The notes under the pieces: model-generated
Told to the model about the DNA's origin: nothing
The model's database searches: none
The model's input: only the letters and a program-made list of their open reading frames with translations
Shown: positions 13,186-26,463 of the stretch, in pieces
Numbering within the stretch: position 1 is the stretch's first letter
Layout of the letters: the number at the start of each line of letters is the position of its first letter
Translations under genes and position numbers: made by a program
DNA from: Mercurialis annua
Lineage: Eukaryota; Streptophyta; Magnoliopsida; Malpighiales; Euphorbiaceae
Direction of reading: 5' to 3'
NCBI RefSeq assembly: GCF_937616625.2
Contig: NC_065574.1
Location: forward strand, 10,046,501 to 10,110,500
Length of the DNA stretch: 64,000 nt

Positions 13186-13910
13186 TAGGGGTGAGTAAAA
13201 CATTATTTGAATCGAATTAACACAATAAATCAGATTATATTTTGATTAATTCCGATAATTTTCTTTTACAAATTTTAAGTTTTAGTTAATTTAGTTTGGT
13301 TAACCAAATTAGCTGAATTGATTAATCAATTTTTTTCTCTTTTTGGTTGATTAGTTTAATTTTCATTGTAATTTTTTATTTACTGTGAGTATTTACATAT
13401 GTTTCATCTTAGAATATAAGTGCAGCTATGCACTAGTTAACTCAGCTTGTTTTTTTTTAATCAATTCAGCCAATATTAAAAAAAATCATAGTTTAAATAA
13501 TTTTTTTTTAATTTAATTAAACGAAATACTATAGTTTGGTTTGGAGATTCATAAAACATTAAATCACAATGGAATTGTTTGGATAATTTTTCAATACAAT
13601 TTGTTTAAATATTGGACATCATAATTAAATATATATTTCTTTTTATATTAGCCATCATTAAATTTATTTAATATGCTATTTTTATAATAAACAATTTTAT
13701 TTTAAAATATCATATTTTTATATCAAAAATAAAATATTTATATAATTTTAATAAAACTATCAATATAAATTATTAATTTTCTAAATGATGGTTTAAACTG
13801 AATTTAAAAAATTATTAAACCAAATCAGTCAATTTTTTTACTATTTTTTATTATTTAATATAGTTTTAATTTTTAAAATGTACAAGTCAACATAATTGAT
13901 TTAAATTGAG
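13186..13910 (+). repeat. Dispersed GGGGTGAG repeat copy
   Basis: Begins TAGGGGTGAGTAAAA and continues with decayed AACCAAATTAGC / GGTTTAAACTGAA motifs, like the copies near 392 and 59383. The right end is uncertain. Confidence 0.45.
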
Positions 13911-14402
13911 GCCTCATTTGACTCAAAATTATATATTTTTAGAAAATATACCTTTGTGGAAGTAAATTATCCATGAAGTTAGTCTATAGGAGGAATACTT
14001 ATTGGAGAGTTATATAAATTTTTTTATTAATTAAATTATAAAACAATAATATCCTTAATACACGAAGCTTATTAAATTTAGGAATACAATTGTATTTTGC
14101 ATCAATTTAATTAGGAAAATATAACTTGTTTAAATGTTTCTGAAAAAATTATTTTTCTGATTAGAAGAAAGTCAACTCCTTAATTTTCCACGTGGATATT
14201 GCCCTGTCAATACAAGCACCATATGATGGGCAGACACGTCAAGCTTGATACAATGTCAAAGTTGCCATGTCATTTGACAGATCTCATTATCATTGCCACG
14301 TGGCAATATACGATACACGTAGGATTCATAAAGCTGCTCATTCATAATCAACGAGCTCAATTCCAGTCTTGGTCTACTGAAGTCGCTCACCATCTTCTTC
14401 AG

Positions 14403-14569
14403 GTAATTATAATTTCCTCTTCAATACAATTTGTTCACGATCACTTCTCCAAATTCAAAATCACGTTGATTTTTGTATAAATTTAATCTCATCTGAATCA
14501 CATGAATGAAACTCATCATTTCTTACTATTTAATTCGTCAATTTTAGGGTTTTGAACAGATTTTCAGCT
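14403..14569 (+). other. Probable 5' UTR intron of PAS1
   Basis: A donor CAG/GTAATT at about 14402 and an acceptor TTTTCAG at about 14569 enclose AT-rich sequence directly before the PAS1 start. Upstream lie two CACGTGG G-box-like words, near 14190 and 14297. Splicing here is inferred only. Confidence 0.4.
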
Positions 14570-14604
14570 TCCTTTATCGATTCCTTGAATTCTGATCACC
14601 GGTC

Positions 14605-17600
14605 ATGGCTGTGGAAGAAGATTTTGCACCGAAGAAGAAAAAAGAGCCATCTGAAAATGATATCAGGTGATTTTGTTATTGTTTTTTTTCCTTTTGATTT
14701 TTGAGTATTGTAATGTTATGTTGAATTAGCAGACATTTTGTGTATTTAGTTTTTTTCTTTTTAAAAAAATTAAATTATCTTGAAAGTGTTTGTTCCAATT
14801 TGTAAATTCAGGAGAAAGAAAATTAAGCCTGGGAATGTGATGAAAGCTGAGATGAGACCTGGAGGAGGTGACGCTAAACCGTCAGATGACGATCAGGTTT
14901 TGTAGCGTTTTCTTATAATTCTAGTTAAACATAAGGTGTATCGAATTATTTTTTATGTTTTTTTGGAGTTAATTAGTTGGAATGTTTTTTCAGGTTATTT
15001 ACCATTGCACTGTTAGAACATTGGATGGAGTTGTTGTCGAGTCTACCAGATTGGAATATGGAGGTTGGTTGTTTCCATTTCGCTGTAGAAAATTATGCCT
15101 ATCTACTTTGTTGTTTGAGCATGGTGTGGCATGGTATTTAAGTCTTGAGTTAGATGAATTGTGTGATATAATTTATGCTTCAAATGATTGTTGGACTAAA
15201 AATGAACATATTATTTCACACGACAGGCAAAGGTATTCCAATACGACAAGTTTTGGGCAAAAGTAAGATGCTATTAGGATTGTTGGAAGGACTTACCACA
15301 ATGCTGAAGGGTGAAGTTTCTATGGTACTTACAGGCTTCTTCACTTTTAAATATGATGTCTATTTATGCTTCTGTCAGATTATGATGTTGCTTTTTAGTT
15401 CGTGAATGTGAATTGTATGGCATCAGGAAGTGAAAAATTGAAGAAAAAGTGTGAAGTAAAATACGCGTATGAAGAGGATGAGCTTAGATCATTTATACTT
15501 TGCATGTGTACAAGGAAATGAAGTCGTGATTTTTGTTTAACTCTAGTTAGTCTTGTTTTGCCTTTTCAAAAAATATTGGAATTTATCATTTAGAAGTAGA
15601 ACTTGTAGTAGTTAGCGGATAAATGTATAGTCATGTGGAATTTTTTTATATTTCATTGCACTGAAATCTGATGTAATTTCTTGTTTCAGTTCAAGATGAA
15701 ACCTGAAATGCACTATGGGGAGGAGGACTGTCCAGTTTCACCTCCAAATAGCTTTCCAAAAGAAGATGAACTTCATTTTGAAATTGAGTTAATTGACTTT
15801 TCCAAAGTCAAGGTAAGATTTGTTTTTGATTTTTCACTTTTATGACAGATTGATATAAAAGAATGTTTTTCTGATTATTAGATTTTAGCATGTCAAATAA
15901 TATTGCTAGTTGGAATATGTTGAAGCTCTGTCCATAAAATATCTCCTTCTCCATTACGACCAAAAAAGAAAAAATTATCTTTCAGCTTTGGGCAATGTCA
16001 TTAATTCTAAAATTTATTATCATCAATTTTCAGGTTGTCAGTGATGATCTGGGAGTTATAAAGCAGGTAATAATTGAATTATTATCATGAACTCTTTCTC
16101 TTTCTCTTACACACACATACACGTGTATAAATATGTATTGCCAACTGCTATCTGCAAACACCAACTTGGTTAGTTTTAACACCCTGCTCTGGCCCATTAA
16201 TTTGCTTGATTGATTTTCATATTGGAATCTTCTCCATGTAAAAAGTTTGAAGTCACTATACTTGAGAGAAAGTCTAGCAATGTAATTATTTGCTTGATGG
16301 GGAAGTCAATATCAATTATACTTGTTGACTTTGATTGAATGGTTTTCTCTCTTGCGCTGAGAATGCCTATAACAATTTCCTAAGTCCTGAAATCTCCAAA
16401 ATAAGGGGAAGTAAAAATTGAGATTAATTATGAAATGTTGATAAAACATTATAGAGAAAGAAAGAATGTGGAGTTGGGAAGTAACATGGCATTGAAACAA
16501 TTGTAATTTGTGTGTGACCTAGTCTGGTGTAAAAGAGGGAAGAGATGTTCACCATGGCCTAGCACGTGTAGATGGGGGAGTGGGGATTTGGGTAGATATC
16601 GTGGGTTTGAGGCCTGATTATCTACTCCTATAGGTGAACAAAATAGAAGATAATTAAGTAATAACAAGGGTTAAATGTACAAGATGTGAGATTAACAATC
16701 TGTATTTATCGGATTCCCGATTAACATTAAATAATTTCAGTGCATATTTCTGCTTTTCTTTTTGCAGGTAATAAATGATGGACAAGGTTGGGAATCACCA
16801 AGAGAACCCTATGAAGTAAAAGCTAGGTATCAACTTGGTTTTGCTCCTGGTTTTTGCTTTGTGTTTATATTATACTGCATGATGTGTTAACTGAAGCTTT
16901 TATGAAAATTATTTCTAACAATAGGATCTCTGCAAAGACTGGTGATGGCAAAGTAATTCTGTCATGCACACAAGGAGAACCATATTCCTTTACCCTTGGG
17001 AAATCTGAGGTTGGTCACATGTTCTGGGGTTCTCATTTCATTATTGTTTGTTTGCGTTTTTTATCCTTAGTTTGCTAAATCTGATGACATCCTCAATTAA
17101 TCTTCTCCTCCATGGTATTTTTGTGAGATTATTGATTTGTTGAGCTAAAAAATCTTACAACATTAAAGGAGGAGAAATAGTAATGAATTTAAAAGAAGAC
17201 ATTGTACTTTTGGATGCTGCTTTGCCATTATAGTTTATGTATTGTTGTCAATAATTAAATTAGGTACCTAAAGGTCTTGAGATTGGGATAGGAACAATGA
17301 CAAGAGAAGAGAAAGCAGTAATATATGTTACTAATGAGTACTTAACAGAGTCGACTCTTATGTCTGTGGTAGAAGGTTTTGAAGAAGTTCATTTTGAGGT
17401 GGAGCTTGTCCAATTCACTCAGGTATGTAAAGTGTTCCTTAACTGTAAATCAAGTTTGTTTGCTTTTCATTTGCATACTAATTTCTTCAAAAAAAAAAAA
17501 AAAAATTTCTGTATTATCATTATTTGAAGAGATATTAATTTGGGGATAGAATCTTATGTAATTCAATTTACTGACACCCCAATTTAGGTGCAAATTGCTG

Positions 17601-20600
17601 TCATCATTTTGTCTCTATGCAAGCATAGCGTGCGGATTGACTGGTTTTCTTCTTTGTCTCTTTGGTAAAATTTTATGTAGATAGTCCACTGTGGTTAAGT
17701 CTTTCTAGGCACGATATAATGGTTAAGTCTTTCTAGGCATGATGTAAATGAATGTCAAACTACGGGTAGTAACATTACCTTTTCTATATGGTTAGTTTGC
17801 TTGTTAAAGCATCTCCAGTGGACTTTTTAAAAGGAACAAAGGGTCAACGCGCCTCCTAAACTTGTGACACGGGATCATCTAACCCAATTTATACTTTTTT
17901 GAGCAACGAACCCCAAAACTCTTCAATTTTGGGTCAGATAACCCCATAATTATATATTTAAAACGTGTAAAATACAAATCAAAGGCGAGGGATGTAAAAA
18001 AGTAATTAGATATTTCCCTAATTATTGCAATATAATTATTTTAAATCTATTTTTTAAAATAAAAATAAAAATTATCGGGTTATTTGACCAAAAAATAAAG
18101 AGTTTTGGGGTTAGTTGCTCAAAAAAGTATAAATTGGGTTAGATGACCCCGTGTCACAAGTTCAGGGGCGCGTTGACCCTTTCTTCTTTTTAAAATTGTC
18201 AAACTCTTTAATTTAAATTTTTAGACAATAAATTAAACTTTTATGATTCAAATTTGGACTAAAGAGTCAATTTAGCTCTCCACATATAGAGAGTCAAATT
18301 TATTCTCTATTTCATATCTTATCAATGAAATTTCAAATTCAAAATAACTTCAATTACTTTTTCTCTTAAAAATTTGATATTATCTGTTTTTCAATATGAA
18401 AAAGATAAACTAAGAAGGAAAATAAATTAATTTTTTTATAAGTATTATTTTATATTTGTAAAAGTAAAATAAAATAAGGAGTTATAACTTAGAAAGTTTA
18501 TTGAACTGAAATTTAAAATCTACTCTTTATTTTTAACATGCTCTCTATTTTACTTAAAATAACCTTTATTTTAAGAAGTACCACTGGAAATGCTCTTATA
18601 CCTTTAGGTGATAAACATGTTTATCTTTATCAGGAGAGTCAGTCTTCTGAGGATTTTATGGTAGTTACAATAGAACAACTGTCCTGGGCTCATGATTAGC
18701 AACTTTTTTATTTGCAGCATTTGGTACTTAACAATGAATGGCTTCTAAAATAATTTTGTTCAAGCAATATCATCTGCGCCTGATTTATAGCCATATATTG
18801 ACTCAATAATGTTGTCTTTTGTATTTGTGCATTTGTGTTGTGTATTTGTCACCAAATAAATTTATTTGATGGTGCATTTTGGAATTGGTAATGATGTGAT
18901 TCAACTCTCTACTTAGTGCTGACAGGTGCGAGACATGCTCGGAGATGGACGCCTGATAAAGCGGCGGGTTCGTGATGGAAAAGGTGTGTGCACAGAAATG
19001 TATTGCACTTTGCTAGAGGTCTAGGTTATTGCGCCTCAGTTAAATTTATGCATATGCATAATGCTTTTTCTATTATTTTCATAGTAATTACTATGACAAG
19101 GGAAAACTATCAATATTATCTCTTCGTCTATCTCTTTGTCTTTTGTTCACTTTTCCTTTTCTTTTATTTTTTTCTGCTGAATAATCATTTGATATATACT
19201 TGTTTATTATTATTATCAAATTGCAAGTAATTTCACTAGGAAAAGTTTTTTCACTTTACATTTCTCTTGCAATGCAGTAGCTCCTCTGCCAGCTATGTTT
19301 CCTATTTCAGAAACTGTGGTTTGTTTATGACAGATTTGAATAATTACAATCATCAAAACTGGAGGTTGCTACTTTATTTTCAAATGGACAAATTTAGATC
19401 ATCTATAGCACTTTGTAGAACCTCGAATAAATTTATTTTAATAGCATGAACCATAAGATAGGAGTCTAACTTTGTCAGGATAAATTTGATATTTATCAGA
19501 CTGACAACAAAGTTGATGTTGCTTTTCTTCAAATTCTGTTTTGATTTTAATCATTGTAAGATCCTATGTGACTACTTGCATGTGTACATGGCCCTTGAGA
19601 TGTTATGCTGGATATTGCATAATGTGCATCTGATTTTTCTAAAACATTAGGTGAATTCCCAATGGATTGCCCTCTCCATGACAGCCTTCTGCGGGTCCAT
19701 TACAAGGGTATGCTTCTAAATGAGGAAAAGACTGTGTTTTATGACACAAGAGTTGATAATGATGGTCAGCCTTTGGAGTTCAGTTCTGGAGAAGGGCTTG
19801 TGAGTTGTTCCTCCATATAAAGCGTAGGATAGATTCTTGAAAAGCAGCAAACTTCTCATATTGAATCTAAGGTGATGGTTGCAGCATAATTGATAATTTT
19901 CTTTGTTTTGCAGGTCCCTGAAGGATTTGAAATGTGCGTTCGATTAATGCTTCCTGGAGAGGTAGCTCTTGTCACATGCCCACCTGACTATGCATATGAC
20001 AAGTTCCAGAGGTTTGTTTTTGAAATGTAGTTTAGAAATGCGATTTTTATAAAGCGATAGAGATGCATAGGTTCAGACTAATTTAGCCTCATAGTTTAAG
20101 CCTAATAATGCATATCCTTTTTGTGTTATTGTATTCTCCCTGAACTGATATCACCTGTACTTCTGATCCCTCTATATTAGGCCAGCTAATGTTCCCGAAG
20201 GTGCTTATATTCAATGGGAAATTGAGCTTCTTGGTTTTGAGATGCCAAAGGTAACTTAGATAGTCTCAAGGCCACTTATTTTATTAATATATACTATGTT
20301 AGACTCTTCATTTTTAGTTCCCCTCATTTTTTTGAACATATTGGTTTTTGAATTTGGCATTCATTTAGACTTCAGTAGCTCTGAGGGGAAGCAGATTGTG
20401 GTTCAACTTGAGGGATAATGGACTTTAGAGTTATTAATGAGATAATTGAACTTCTGAGTTTCCTTATATCACTTGCATGATTCTATTTTTCAGGATTGGA
20501 CTGGTATGGACTTTCCAACTATAATGGGTGAAGCAGAAAAGATTAGAAACACAGTATGTATTTGTATTTAGTTGTTCAGTTGGGTCATTGACCACCTTCA

Positions 20601-22301
20601 GTTTTGCTTCATACTCGTATACATTTGTTCCATGTATCCTTTTGTTGATTGTTTTTACGAACTTGGAGTTACGGTGACTGCTTTTTCATCTAGGGAAACA
20701 GGCTCTTCAAAGAAGGAAAGTTTGAACTTGCTAAGGCAAAGTACGAGAAGGTAACATATTTGACTCATTTATTTGTTCAGAAGTTAAGTGTGTGGCAAAA
20801 TTTCTTGTTTGATTTGATGCTTTAAGTTGTACAGAAATGAATTAAACTTGCAACTGGCAATGCTGCACGAACCTGTTTGCTGCCATTACTTATTGTTTTA
20901 GCATTAAGTGGTTGAAGAATTCATTGAACTGTATCAAATTAAACAATGCATTATTCTCCTGTGTTTTTTTATACGTCCTACCATTCCTTATGTTCTGTAA
21001 GTGTCTTGTATAAATTTGAGAATTTAGTCTAGATGATTTTATAATCCTACTGCATGCTTCCTTTCTATTCTTGTAACCGTCTCAACTCTACATGTGAGGT
21101 CTCAAGTCCTCTTGTAACTTAGTATTGCAACTGTACAACAGGTACTTAGGGAATTTAATCATGTTAATCCACAAGATGACGAGGAAGGGAAGATTTTTGT
21201 TAATACAAGAGTAAGTTCTTTTACTTCTTAATATAAGGCCAAAAAAAAAAATTCTGGTTCCCAATTTATCTTTTAAATGTCTTTGCTCATGTAGTAATGT
21301 CATTAATTATTTTCTTCTCTTGGATGTTTGAAGAATTTGTTAAATCTAAACTTGGCTGCATGCTACCTCAAATCGGGAGAATGCAAAAAGTCCATTGAGT
21401 ACTGCAATAAGGTTTGTTTAGGTGCTTTCAGTACCATATGTGATTCTATTTTCATAATGTTATTCTTTTTTTTTTTGATTGGCTGAAATAGTTTCTGTTC
21501 CGTAAAGCTGGATACCGTTGTGACTTGTGACTATGAAAAGACTGATGATAAGGTGATATTATGCAGGTTTTGGATGCAAATCCTGCACATGTCAAGGCCC
21601 TGTATCGACGTGGAATGGCCTACATGACAAATGGAGATTTTGAGGAAGCGAGACGTGATTTTGAAACGGTAACACACTGTTGCCTTTTCTTCTTTAGTGA
21701 GGCATCCTTAAGTTGTCATATTCATTTTTCTAAATACACTTCGATGTATTGCTAGATGGTGAAAATGGACAAGTCATCTGAATCTGATGCAATGGCAGCC
21801 CTTCAAAAACTGAAGCAGAAGGAGCAGGTAGGTTAAGTGCATAAATATTCTACTATTTGTTATTTCAGATGGAGAACAAGTACTTTTAAATATAAAAAAA
21901 GTAAAGAAAAATATATAAAATGTGTTAACTTCTGATTGGTCGAGTCCATGAATAATATATTGACCCTGAGACCAGATAAATTTTTTCCCCATATATATCT
22001 AACAGTTACTATGAATGAGTAGGAAGTGGAGCGGAGAGTACGTAAGCAATTTAAAGGACTTTTTGACAAGAAGCCTGGGGAAATTGCTGAGGCCGGAACT
22101 CAAGATGTGGAAGAAAAGAGTTCCGGTGAAACTACAAGCGATAATACGAAAGATGATCATGGGGATTCCGATGGTATTGAGGAAGAGGCCTTACTTGAAG
22201 ATGCAGGGAATGCGCCTAGAGGACGCTGGTTCTCGTCCGTCTGGCCTACCGGTAGAAGACTGTTTTCAGCTGTTGGATTTCAAAGGTGTACTATATTGTG
22301 A
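14605..22301 (+). CDS. PAS1: PASTICCINO1, FKBP-TPR immunophilin
   Basis: Twenty coding exons: 14605-14666, 14812-14896, 14994-15063, 15227-15324, 15690-15812, 16034-16066, 16768-16826, 16925-17009, 17264-17422, 18926-18983, 19651-19799, 19914-20011, 20181-20250, 20494-20553, 20694-20750, 21142-21210, 21334-21411, 21567-21668, 21756-21827, 22023-22301. They sum to 1866 nt and one uninterrupted 621-residue frame, close to the Arabidopsis protein. Three FKBP-like domains occupy about residues 50-146, 157-258 and 259-383 (the third with LLRVHYKGMLL). TPR repeats follow at about 403-529 (GNRLFKEGKFELAKAKYEKV; AHVKALYRRGMAYM). The acidic linker and basic tail ending in RCTIL replace a clear membrane span. 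The known protein scaffolds the very-long-chain fatty acid elongase complex at the ER and restrains cell division. The FKBP domains look divergent, so isomerase activity is doubtful. All introns are GT-AG; the last acceptor (GAGTAG) is weak. Confidence 0.94.
17838..18190. mobile_element. Foldback element in PAS1 intron 9
   Basis: Inverted arms of roughly 100 bases: the left arm carries GGGTCAACGCGCC and CTAACCCAATTTATAC, the right arm their complements, around an AT-rich centre. It lies inside the 1.5-kb intron between exons 9 and 10 and does not touch splice sites. It has no coding capacity. Confidence 0.7.
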
Positions 22302-23070
22302 CAGATATTACGGTTAGAGAAATCCACCACTTGTTGAATGAGTAGTGTTTCTATACACATTAACTGGAGAAGTGATCTAGGAAAATTTCACCTACAGACA
22401 GAATAATTTATTTATTTATTTCTGAAGAAGGAATACTGTTTTATACATTAATAGACAAGCAATGATAAACGTTGTCTGAACCTGAAATTGGAATGTAGTT
22501 TTCAATTCTAAAATTGTCTTTTATTCTCTTTTCTTTTTCATATTGCAGTTTAATACCCCAATTATTTTGATTTTAGCTTTTTTTTACCCACAACTCTAAT
22601 TTTAGTTTAATTTTTCTTCATTTGATTTAAACTTTCACTTACTGATGATAATAAAATCTAGCTAAATTTTGCAAGGATAAGATTAATTAATTATCTTGGA
22701 AAAAATATTTTTTTAAAAATGTTGAGTTGCACAGTTGAATAAACTTTTAATTTTTAAACATATTTTTGTGATCGTTTAAATATTAATTTATTACACTTTA
22801 CCATGCATGTTAAATTTTTCAATGTACAATTACAAAAATATATTAACCGTCAGAGGGTTCCAGACTCCAGTTTGCCAAAATATTGTTGTGAATGGAATAT
22901 CCTTCATGAACTTGCATAATTCTTGTCTTGTAAATCTAATCATGGTTTATTCCTTAATAAATCCTACAGGTGCATTTTGAATTTAAAAAAAAAATCCTGT
23001 AGGTGCTTTAATACGGTCATCTACAACTTCAATCCGAATGCTTATTGATGACTGTGAGTGATTCAATAAT
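22302..23070. other. PAS1 3' flank, no gene seen
   Basis: Probable PAS1 3' UTR followed by AT-rich spacer. No further feature is recognised. Confidence 0.45.
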
Positions 23071-23287
23071 GGCCATATTTAGTTCATGGAATAGAATAGC
23101 ATGAAATAGAATAGCTATTCCACTAGGAATGGAATAGCCATTCTTTAATTTTTAAGAGGAGTATTTATTCCACAAAATCATGGAATAGCAATTCTTTGGA
23201 ATACCTATTCCATGAACCAAAGCAAAGAATTGTCATTCTATACGGAATAGCTATTCCATTCCGCACCTATTCCTTGAACCATTGGCC
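23071..23287. mobile_element. MITE with GGCCAT...GGCC ends
   Basis: A 217-bp element starting GGCCATATTTAGTTCATGGAATAG and ending CTATTCCTTGAACCATTGGCC, terminal inverted repeats. The interior repeats 'ggaatagctattcca' in both orientations. This resembles hAT or PIF/Harbinger-type MITEs; the target duplication is not clear. Confidence 0.65.
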
Positions 23288-23541
23288 ATTGTGTAAATCA
23301 TTAAAATTAAAAAGAAGAAAGAAACACAATTAAACTGGTAGAAAATAAAAGACTTGGAGGAAAGAATGGGATAAATTAATTTAATATGAGTAGTGCCAAC
23401 CACATACATTGCTAAGCAAATGATCTTAAATTCTGTATTTATTTATAATTTAGTCCTAATTTTGGACATAATGTGTTGATACAGAAATTAATCTTCATTA
23501 GCATCAATCCTGACCCACCAGATGATTTAAGTTTTTTCCCA

Positions 23542-24045
23542 TCAATTTGCTGGCACATAATTGTTCTTACATGTCCCTGAGCAACCATTCACACAGCTTT
23601 CCACTTGATCCAAATCTGAAAAAAAAACATTACATATGCCAATGAACACACAAAATAAAATAAATTTATTACAAACAAAATAAATTTCAGAAACGAGTTA
23701 CGAGTTTGAGTCTCAATCAGAGCCGATAAAAAACTTAAAAGAGAGAAAAAAAGTGATTTAATTACTCGGGTTATTTTCGGTGATGAGCTTCGAGCACAAG
23801 GTTGTAGCACAACCAGCAGTACAAAACTGATGAGTAGCATGAGTAGAGGAATAAGCTGAAGAAGGATGAATAATGCATTTAGTAATGCAACTAGCAGGGC
23901 AAATTGGAGTCCATGGAGGAATAGCACATTGAACAAGACAATCTTTTAAACAATTTTTAAAATCCTTAAACCATGCATTGCCTTGCCCTGCAAGCATCCC
24001 AATCACCACACACATTAAAACAAATGACAATGTTTTTCTTTCCAT
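23542..24045 (-). CDS. Thionin-like secreted cysteine-rich peptide, copy B
   Basis: Minus-strand exons 24045-23766 and 23615-23542 give 117 residues. The start is the ATG of MERKTL; the nine upstream in-frame bases begin with TTG, not ATG. The signal peptide runs to about GQGNA, then WFKDFKN leads into CLKDCLVQC, CPASCITKC, CTAGCATTLC and, in exon 2, CVNGCSGTC. That is 12 cysteines in four CX3CX3C triplets. The donor A/GTAATT and the acceptor TTTCAG/AT restore an Asn codon across the phase-1 junction. Copies C and D have the same MERK start, the motif WFKDFKNC (C) or a variant (D), and LDEVEGC in exon 2. The secreted, disulfide-rich nature is well supported; an antimicrobial or signalling role is only inferred from the family. 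Confidence 0.88.
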
Positions 24046-24114
24046 TATGATCAAAAAAATAAATTATATGTTTTGGTTATTTGTTTTGATGATTAAGTTT
24101 ATATATATGTAGGG

Positions 24115-24122
24115 TTTATATA
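24115..24122 (-). promoter_or_regulatory. TATA box of thionin-like copy B
   Basis: TATATAAA on the minus strand about 70 bases before the ATG. Confidence 0.6.
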
Positions 24123-24356
24123 GTTTGATATGTATTTATGCTCAATTGGAAATTTATTAAAATGATATCAGAGTATTATGATCCAAGAAAGTGAATTCTT
24201 GATGTTTAAACAGGAATGGAAATGTACAAGCCAAAATGAATTATTGAATTGACTATGAGTAAGACTTGTTGTGATTTTTCCATATATTTATATGTTTTCT
24301 CTCTAAAGAAATTCAATTTTATAAAGAGGTGGTACATTATAGTTGGAGTGTTTATC

Positions 24357-24522
24357 CCATGCAACCGTTGCGCCACGTCATTTTTACATCAAGCCAATGA
24401 GCATTTGCGATAGAGAATCTTTTAATTATTACTTATTTTTTTTATCATTCAATTTTCCACATGGCTAACGCACAATTGGTTTGTTGCACGAATGACATGG
24501 CGCAACGGTTGTGTGCAATAAT
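24357..24522. mobile_element. Short foldback element
   Basis: TGCAACCGTTGCGCCACGTCA at the left is answered by TGACATGGCGCAACGGTTG at the right, an inverted repeat of about 30 bases around an AT-rich loop. It lies 230 bases beyond the copy B promoter. Confidence 0.6.
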
Positions 24523-26463
24523 TTTTCTTATAGTTGTGTATGTTTATGGAGTGTTTTTGTCTGATTGAGTTTTCACTTTTCAGGAATCTATTTTCATATG
24601 AGTTTACTCATGATTTAAAGATAGTAAATTTAAAGTGAGCATGGTACGTGAAACTTCCATCTAAATATATGACGAATCTAGATTCGGCTCAGACAAACCT
24701 AGACGAGTCAGGGTTCGACTCGGGCAACCAGATGTTTTTCTTATAATGTTTTTAAATAAAACATCGTTATCTTAGGTAGGGGGTAGTTTGTATTTTCGTT
24801 CGTTTGTAATGGAAAAAACATGAAAAATTAAAAGAGGAGTCTAATAGTTTACATATTTAAAAGTGAGAAACCATTAAATAGAATTTTAAAATAATATGGA
24901 TTTGACTGTTAATTATCGTATACTTGAAGGGTCTGAGAGTAATCTGCTCTAGATATAACCCCTCAACTTTTTTTAAGTATAACTTAATTTAAATATATAA
25001 ATGTTTATACTGTATAATGAAAATAATTTTTTCAAAAAGTGAGTAATTTATAATTTATAATTTATAATTTAAATAAATAATAAATTATTAAAGTTAGTAA
25101 ATATCTCTAAAAATAATTAATTTTATGGATTATTAGTTATTAAAATTTTGATAATAACAAAAACTCAATTACAATGTCAGTACACATGATATAAAAATTA
25201 ACATTATTAGTTTAGAATAATTTATAAAAAATTAAAATATTCTTATTCCATTAAAATGGATTATTAAATAATTTAAAGACTGATTACTACAGTTTTTTTT
25301 CCTAAATTAATGTCTCTACTTTTTTATGCTTTGTACTGTTTTGATAACTTATTGTTTTACTTATCAGTTATCACATACTTATATTTATAAAAAATATTTA
25401 TCTACTAACTAGAAATAATTAGTTTTTATGAAAATATTATATTTAATTTCAGAGAAATATATTTAAATCTTTAAATTATTAAAAAATATTTATACATTTT
25501 CATTTTTTTTTTGATAATTGGGGAGGGGGAGCGTTTGTGGGAGAAAGCGAACCCACGACCTAGCAATTTATTACCAGCGCTTATATCATTTTTATTTAGA
25601 TTACTGGACTAAGAATAAATTTAGGAACAAAATTAAATTTTATTTAGATCAATAAAGTCTGTAGCGGACATTATTATTTAACGAGAGGGGAAAACGGTCA
25701 TAATTTTAAATCTAGGGGAGAAGTATTTTATTTTTAAAAATGATTATATGAAGTAGTGATTATCCAAAAAATAAATGCTGAATTAAAGTTCAGCAATTAT
25801 TTTGATTTCAAATAAAAAAAAACTGAATTTAATTTATGATCTTTTTCTGATAAAAGATAATAAAAAAAATTAAGAGCTGCTTTTTTCAATTTTTTTTTAT
25901 ATTTTTAAATAACATACAAACATCTCTTACCATTAAACATATGTAGGTAAAAGACATTGATAGAAATATATGTGCACTTAATTTCTCGAGTCACTAAATT
26001 ATTTTTATTTTTATTTTTATTTTGATAATTAAATTTTAATTATTTTTAATAACTAAACTTTTTATTTACTTTATCATAGAGTATATATTTTTAATATATT
26101 TTGGTAACTAAAAATATTTCTTGTTAAAATAAAAATAAAATTTAATCATAAAAAATAATTAAAATTTAATCACCAAAATAAAATATTTCAAAAATGTAAT
26201 GATTATCAAATCAATTATCCAAAATATAAACAACATGGGTTCAATAGCAAGAGCCATTTATATAAAAGTACTACAATACAATCTTTTTGCACACATAAAA
26301 TTTGTCATAAGAAATCAATAACTGAATTTAAAGGTACCATAGCACTAAATTTTTTCTTTTGATCAATATCACTAAATTATTCATTGATTCTTCTAAAATT
26401 GAACATCCTTATAATCCAAAAACACAACCTTCAGCCAAATCAATAAATTAAACTTGCCCTTCA
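24523..26463. other. Intergenic, no gene seen
   Basis: AT-rich spacer between thionin-like copies B and C. I found no extra degenerate copy of the family in it. Confidence 0.45.

Noticed and set aside
23589..23936. Hydrophobic open frame overlapping copy B
   Set aside because: Alternate frame that runs through the copy B intron; no support beyond length.
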